This document shows positions 6,484-9,604 of a stretch of 9,604 bases of DNA, piece by piece. The stretch spans positions 1 to 9,604 of the forward strand of contig JAEXHA010000081.1 of NCBI GenBank assembly GCA_023450335.1, written 5' to 3'. The DNA comes from Actinomycetes bacterium (lineage in GTDB: Bacteria; Actinomycetota; Actinomycetes; Actinomycetales; Microbacteriaceae). The position numbers and the translations under genes are program-made. A model generated the notes under the pieces. The model worked only from the letters and a program-made list of their open reading frames with translations, did no database searches and was not told where the DNA came from. Position 1 is the first letter of the stretch. Each line of letters opens with the position of its first letter.

Positions 6484-7008
6484 TCACTCTGCCGGATGCG
6501 CGGGATGCCACAGTCGCGTCGCGGCGCCCCGCTCATACGCCTTGCCGTCGGGGAAGGACACGAGCTCGAACTGCATGCCCCAGGGGCTGCGGAAGTACAG
6601 CCACCGTTGCCCGGCCGATGCGCCGGCGCTGGTGACCGGTTCGCCCATCACCTCGACATCGTGTGCGCGCAGGTACGCGGCGGCCGCATCGAGATCGTCG
6701 ACATACAGGGCCAGGTGGTGGCCCCCGATGTCGCTGTTGCGCGGCTGGGGAGCCTGTCCGTCGGCACTGTCGTAGTGGAACACCTCGAGGTTGGTGCCGT
6801 TGCCGAGTCGGTAGAACCGGATCTCGGTGACGACCGAGCGCGGATGCACGCCCAGCTGCACGGCCAAGAAGTCGTCATCGGCACGCTTGGCACCCAGCGT
6901 GTAGACGGGGACCGCGCCGAGCACATCGACGAGGAAGCGCTCGGCCTGGTCGAGATCGGGCACGGTGAACCCGATGTGATCGGTGCCCTGCAGCCCGGGG
7001 ATCGGCAT
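6484..7008 (-). CDS. VOC-superfamily protein (glyoxalase/dioxygenase/epimerase-like)
   Basis: 174 residues forming two beta-alpha-beta-beta-beta modules (about 8-80 and 95-152). The metal-site positions of the vicinal oxygen chelate fold are all filled: His11 (TDHIGFTV), Glu75 (NLEVFHY), His98 (GGHHLALYVDD) and Glu148 (WGMQFELVSFP). The fold covers glyoxalase I, methylmalonyl-CoA epimerase, extradiol dioxygenases and resistance proteins, and the sequence does not say which applies. With an intact H-E-H-E set it is probably an enzyme, perhaps an isomerase, epimerase or lyase in the same pathway. First gene of the minus-strand operon, with the strong ribosome site AGAGGAG (7015-7021 on the minus strand). 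Only 4 bases separate its stop from the GntR start. Its promoter is divergent from that of the E1/E2 operon. Confidence 0.85.
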   Translation of the reverse strand: MPIPGLQGTDHIGFTVPDLDQAERFLVDVLGAVPVYTLGAKRADDDFLAVQLGVHPRSVVTEIRFYRLGNGTNLEVFHYDSADGQAPQPRNSDIGGHHLALYVDDLDAAAAYLRAHDVEVMGEPVTSAGASAGQRWLYFRSPWGMQFELVSFPDGKAYERGAATRLWHPAHPAE

Positions 7009-7044
7009 CCTCAGCTCCTCTCGTCACGACAGCGTGATGCCTGA

Positions 7045-7056
7045 ATTGTATCCAGA
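7045..7056. promoter_or_regulatory. Operator-like site 1 (candidate GntR/FCD binding site)
   Basis: ATTGTATCCAGA covers the -10 box of the minus-strand promoter. It matches the reverse complement of site 2 at 9 of 12 positions, sharing ATTGnATCCA. It is the less symmetrical of the two. Confidence 0.45.
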
Positions 7057-7072
7057 CGGCACACAAACGCAA
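7045..7072 (-). promoter_or_regulatory. Promoter of the VOC-GntR-ALDH operon
   Basis: Read on the minus strand, TTGCGT (7072-7067) and TACAAT (7050-7045) form -35 and -10 boxes with a 16-bp spacer. The predicted RNA start near 7038 gives a leader of about 30 bases that contains the AGAGGAG ribosome site. The -10 box is strong; the -35 is moderate. Confidence 0.6.
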
Positions 7073-7102
7073 CAGAGAACGCGGGGATGCCGGAAGGAAG
7101 GG

Positions 7103-7131
7103 TTGTCATTGGATGCAATCAGGGTTACGGT
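7103..7131 (+). promoter_or_regulatory. Promoter of the E1-E2 operon
   Basis: TTGTCA (7103-7108) and TACGGT (7126-7131) are spaced exactly 17 bp apart and fit the housekeeping-sigma pattern TTGNCA/TANNNT of actinobacteria. RNA would start near 7138, leaving a leader of about 25 bases before the ATG at 7163. Confidence 0.6.
7108..7119. promoter_or_regulatory. Operator-like site 2 (candidate GntR/FCD binding site)
   Basis: ATTG-GATG-CAAT is a dyad with perfect 4-base arms, lying in the spacer between the -35 and -10 boxes of the E1/E2 promoter, where a bound repressor would block RNA polymerase. Its centre is 63 bp from that of site 1. Its inner GGATGC is a common word in this window, which weakens the case somewhat. 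Confidence 0.5.
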
Positions 7132-7153
7132 GTGGGCATCGCATGACATCGAT

Positions 7154-7157
7154 GGAG
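7154..7157 (+). promoter_or_regulatory. Ribosome binding site that sets the ATG start of the E1 gene
   Basis: GGAG with a 5-base spacer before the ATG at 7163. The frame is open further upstream (TTG at 7103, ATG at 6983), but those codons lie within or before the predicted promoter, so 7163 is preferred. Confidence 0.65.
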
Positions 7158-7162
7158 ACGAA

Positions 7163-9352
7163 ATGCCGCGACGACGCACGCTTGACACCGGGGTGGCGTG
7201 GACCCAGCTCACGTCTACCGCCGCGGACTGGAAATCTGCCGACCCGGCCCTGCTGACGACGATGCTCGGCGAGCTGCAGCTGATCCGCGCATTCGAAGAG
7301 AGCGTGCTCCAACTGGCCGGTGCCGGCCTCGTGCACGGCCCCGCGCATTCGAGCATCGGGCAGGAAGGCGGCGCCGTCGGCTCGATCGTCACGCTGCGCT
7401 CGACCGACGCGGTCAACGGCTCGCACCGCGGGCACCACCAGTTCCTCGCGAAGGCCATCGGGCACGTGTCGGGCGGCCACCTCGACCTCGGCGCGCTCGT
7501 GGACGCGCCGATGCAGGCGCTGCTGCAGCGCACGCTCGCCGAGATCCTGGGCCTCGCACAGGGCTTCTCCGGCGGCCGCGGCGGTTCGATGCACCTGCAG
7601 TGGCTCGAAGCCGGCGCCCTGGGCACCAACGCCATCGTCGGCGGCGGCGCGCCGATCGCGACCGGCACCGCCTGGGCGCACAAGCACGCCGGCACCACCG
7701 ACGTGGCGATCAACTACTTCGGCGACGGGTCGAGCCAGATCGGCTCGGTGCTCGAGTCGATGAACCTCGCGGCGGCCTGGCGGCTGCCGGTCATGTACTT
7801 CATCGAGAACAATCTGTACGCCGTGTCGACCCACGCCGACGAAGCCACCGCCGACCCGAGGTTCTCGGTGCGCGGGCAGGGCTTCGGCATCCCCTCGTGG
7901 CGGGTCGACGGCATGGATCCCCTCGCCGTCCACCTCGCCACGCAGGAGGCGCTGGCCCGCATGCGCGCCGGCGACGGCCCGGCGATCATCGAGGCCGAGG
8001 TCTACCGGTTCTTCCACCAGAACGGCCCCTACCCCGGAAGCGCCTTCGGGTACCGCACCAAGGCCGAAGAGAAGGCGTGGCGCGAGCGCGACCCCATCGC
8101 CCGCATGGAGCGCGAGCTGGCACGGCTCGGGGTGCTCAGCCCCGACGAGGCGACCGCGGTGCGCGACCAGGCCCAGCAGGCCATGACCGCGGCCGTCGCG
8201 CAGCTGACCGAGGACGACCCCGACAACGCCGGCCGCCGGCGCATCCGTCCCGAGCTGTGGCCCGACCCCGCCGTGGTCGACTCCGGCATCCGCGGTGATG
8301 CGACCGAGCTCGACGGGGCCTCGACCGCCGACCCTCTCGACCACACCGGCGGCTGGACCGACACCACGTTCGTCGACGCGGTCGCCGCCGCCATGCAGCG
8401 GCGCATGGCCGCCGACGAACGCATCATCGTGATGGGTGAGGATGTGCATCGTCTGGCCGGCGGCACCAACGGCGCCACCAAGGGTCTGCGCGCCGCGTTC
8501 GGCGAAGACCGGGTCATCGGCACGCCGATCAGTGAGAACGGCTTCTTCGGCCTGGCCGGGGGCATCGCCCTGGACGGCCGCTTTCGCCCGGTCGTCGAGT
8601 TCATGTACCCCGACTTCATGTGGGTGGCCGCCGACCAGGTGTTCAATCAGATCGGCAAGGCGCGCCACATGTTCGGCGACAACAACACCGTGCCGCTCGT
8701 GCTGCGCACCAAGGTCGCGATGGGCTCGGGCTACGGCTCGCAGCACCTCATGGACCCCGCGGGCATCTTCGCCACCTCCCCGGGCTGGCGCATCGTGGCG
8801 CCGTCGACCGCCGCCGACTATGTGGGCCTGCTCAACGCCGCGCTGACCCTCGATGACCCGGTGCTGGTCATCGAGCATGTCGACCTGTACGGCACCGCCG
8901 ACCGGGTGCCCGACGGCGACCTCGACTACGTGCTGCCCCCGGGCCGGGCGGCTGTACGCCGCGAGGGGGCGGAGGTGACGGTGCTCACCTACCTGTCGAT
9001 GGTCGCGCACACGCTCGAGGCCGTCGAGAGCACGGGCGTGGATGCCGAGGTCATCGACCTGCGCTGGCTCGACCGCGCCTCCCTCGACTGGGAGACGATC
9101 GAACGCAGCGTGCGCAAGACCGGTGCGGTGCTCATCGTCGAGCAGGGCGCGCGCGGCACCTCGTACGGCGGATGGCTCGCCGACGAGCTGCAGCGGCGCC
9201 TGTTCGACTGGCTCGACCAGCCCATCGAGCGGGTCACCGGCGGCGAGGCGAGCCCCAGCATCTCGAAGGTGCTCGAGCGCGCCGCGATCGCGCGCACCGA
9301 AGAGGTCGCCGCCGGGCTCGAGCGTGCGCGCAAGAATGCCGGGGGCCGCTGA
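7163..9352 (+). CDS. Fused E1 alpha/beta component of a thiamine-diphosphate 2-oxoacid dehydrogenase complex
   Basis: 729 residues, about the sum of separate E1 alpha and E1 beta chains. The alpha part (about 25-370) carries the thiamine-diphosphate motif Gly187-Asp-Gly189...Asn216-Asn217 (GDGSSQIG, ENNLYAVST) and the SHRGHH active-site stretch. A linker rich in Asp and Pro (about 365-395) leads to the beta part (about 396-720) with Glu458 (ISENGFFGLAGG), the expected cofactor-activating Glu, and His528 (SQHLMDP), the expected catalytic His. It decarboxylates a 2-oxo acid and passes the acyl group to E2 lipoate; the pattern fits branched-chain-2-oxoacid, pyruvate or acetoin dehydrogenases without separating them. 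Most E1 proteins have His-Ser-Gln where this one has His-Leu-Met, which may shift substrate choice. The stop overlaps the E2 start (ATGA). Divergent promoter shared with the VOC-GntR-ALDH operon. Confidence 0.9.
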   Translation: MPRRRTLDTGVAWTQLTSTAADWKSADPALLTTMLGELQLIRAFEESVLQLAGAGLVHGPAHSSIGQEGGAVGSIVTLRSTDAVNGSHRGHHQFLAKAIGHVSGGHLDLGALVDAPMQALLQRTLAEILGLAQGFSGGRGGSMHLQWLEAGALGTNAIVGGGAPIATGTAWAHKHAGTTDVAINYFGDGSSQIGSVLESMNLAAAWRLPVMYFIENNLYAVSTHADEATADPRFSVRGQGFGIPSWRVDGMDPLAVHLATQEALARMRAGDGPAIIEAEVYRFFHQNGPYPGSAFGYRTKAEEKAWRERDPIARMERELARLGVLSPDEATAVRDQAQQAMTAAVAQLTEDDPDNAGRRRIRPELWPDPAVVDSGIRGDATELDGASTADPLDHTGGWTDTTFVDAVAAAMQRRMAADERIIVMGEDVHRLAGGTNGATKGLRAAFGEDRVIGTPISENGFFGLAGGIALDGRFRPVVEFMYPDFMWVAADQVFNQIGKARHMFGDNNTVPLVLRTKVAMGSGYGSQHLMDPAGIFATSPGWRIVAPSTAADYVGLLNAALTLDDPVLVIEHVDLYGTADRVPDGDLDYVLPPGRAAVRREGAEVTVLTYLSMVAHTLEAVESTGVDAEVIDLRWLDRASLDWETIERSVRKTGAVLIVEQGARGTSYGGWLADELQRRLFDWLDQPIERVTGGEASPSISKVLERAAIARTEEVAAGLERARKNAGGR

Positions 9353-9604
9353 TGGCCGCCGTCATCCGCATGCCGGCGCTCGCCGCCGGGGCCACCGAAG
9401 CCGCCGTGCAGGCGTGGCTCGTCGCCGTGGGCGACCGCGTCGAGGTGGGCCAGGAGATCGTCGAGATCGAGACCGAGAAGGCCGTCGTCGAGTACGAGGC
9501 CGAAGAATCCGGCGTCGTGGCGGCGCTGCTGGTGGATGCCGGTGCCGCGGCCGCCGTCGGCGCGCCCATCGCCGTGCTCGCCGCCGAGGGCGAGAGCGCC
9601 GAGC
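9352..9604 (+). CDS. E2 component (dihydrolipoamide acyltransferase), N-terminal lipoyl domain, 3' end cut by window
   Basis: 84 residues are visible, with the frame open at the window edge. They form one complete biotinyl/lipoyl domain: MPALAAGATEAAVQAWLV, GDRVEVGQ, then the turn IETEKAVVEY with lipoyl-Lys43, and a matching second half ending AVGAPIAVLA. The usual motif is Asp-Lys; Glu-Lys here is a common variant. The ATG overlaps the E1 stop, so E1 and E2 are made together, as expected for a complex. The peripheral subunit-binding and acyltransferase domains would lie beyond 9604, and E3 may follow. A free-standing lipoyl protein cannot be excluded from this fragment, but E2 is far more likely after an E1 gene. 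Confidence 0.85.
   Translation, partial: MAAVIRMPALAAGATEAAVQAWLVAVGDRVEVGQEIVEIETEKAVVEYEAEESGVVAALLVDAGAAAAVGAPIAVLAAEGESAE

Noticed and set aside
6480..6536. Upstream ATG at 6536 that would lengthen the GntR protein by 19 residues
   Set aside because: It would overlap the VOC gene deeply, and the extra residues are not part of the domain. The ATG at 6479 directly follows the VOC stop.
5292..6635. 447-codon plus-strand frame opposite the aldehyde dehydrogenase and GntR genes
   Set aside because: It spans two well-supported minus-strand genes; composition is Gly/Arg/Val-rich with no domain.
7041..7060. Integrase attachment or mobile element edge near the divergent promoters
   Set aside because: No integrase, tRNA or flanking direct repeat is present; the symmetry is better explained as an operator.
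7103..7162. TTG start at 7103 for the E1 gene, just after a GGAAGGAAGG stretch
   Set aside because: In frame and with a Shine-Dalgarno-like sequence, but the same TTG is the first half of a good -35 box with a -10 box 17 bp on. The 20 added residues do not resemble E1, and the ATG at 7163 has its own GGAG.
7106..9010. Long open frame (634 codons) on the minus strand opposite the E1 gene
   Set aside because: It lies entirely opposite a gene with clear E1 motifs. Its translation is low-complexity Arg/Val/Gly/His, typical of an antisense shadow at high GC.

Overview
The window looks like chromosomal DNA from a high-GC Gram-positive bacterium, most likely an actinobacterium. This rests on very GC-rich third codon positions (by eye), GTG starts, many 4-base start/stop overlaps, GGAG-type ribosome sites and short gaps. 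The recurrent GGATGC words and the protein flavour suggest Microbacteriaceae (Microbacterium-like), but that is inference. I see no RNA genes, insertion sequences, CRISPR arrays or phage genes. It reads as an accessory catabolic locus, cut through a gene at each end.

Layout: (A) 2-2900, plus strand: the 3' part of an amidohydrolase, a RidA-family protein and an M24 (pita-bread fold) hydrolase, all translationally coupled. (B) 2987-4296, plus strand: two tandem, overlapping genes for XRE-type regulators with C-terminal cupin domains. (C) 4276-4398: a convergent junction made of a degenerate repeat. (D) 7008-4392, minus strand: an operon of VOC-fold protein, GntR/FCD regulator and Sad/GabD1-type semialdehyde dehydrogenase. 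(E) 7009-7162: a divergent promoter region with two similar operator-like dyads. (F) 7163-9604, plus strand: a fused E1 alpha/beta 2-oxoacid dehydrogenase, then the start of an E2 lipoyl protein.

How the parts may work together (inference): the amidohydrolase and M24 enzyme would cleave C-N bonds of a nitrogenous substrate, with the RidA-like protein assisting. The semialdehyde dehydrogenase would oxidise an aldehyde product, and E1/E2 would turn a 2-oxo acid into an acyl-CoA. Cupin domains on the regulators suggest small-molecule sensing. The GntR/FCD protein probably controls the D and F operons together through the shared intergenic region. The substrate cannot be named from the sequence.

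The points most worth a second look are: the paired dyads centred 63 bp apart, each sitting on one of two divergent promoters; the M24 enzyme with Cys at the second metal-ligand Asp position; the RidA protein without its catalytic Arg; the coupled XRE-cupin pair; the fused E1 with an altered active-site motif; and the 36-bp repeat in the convergent junction.
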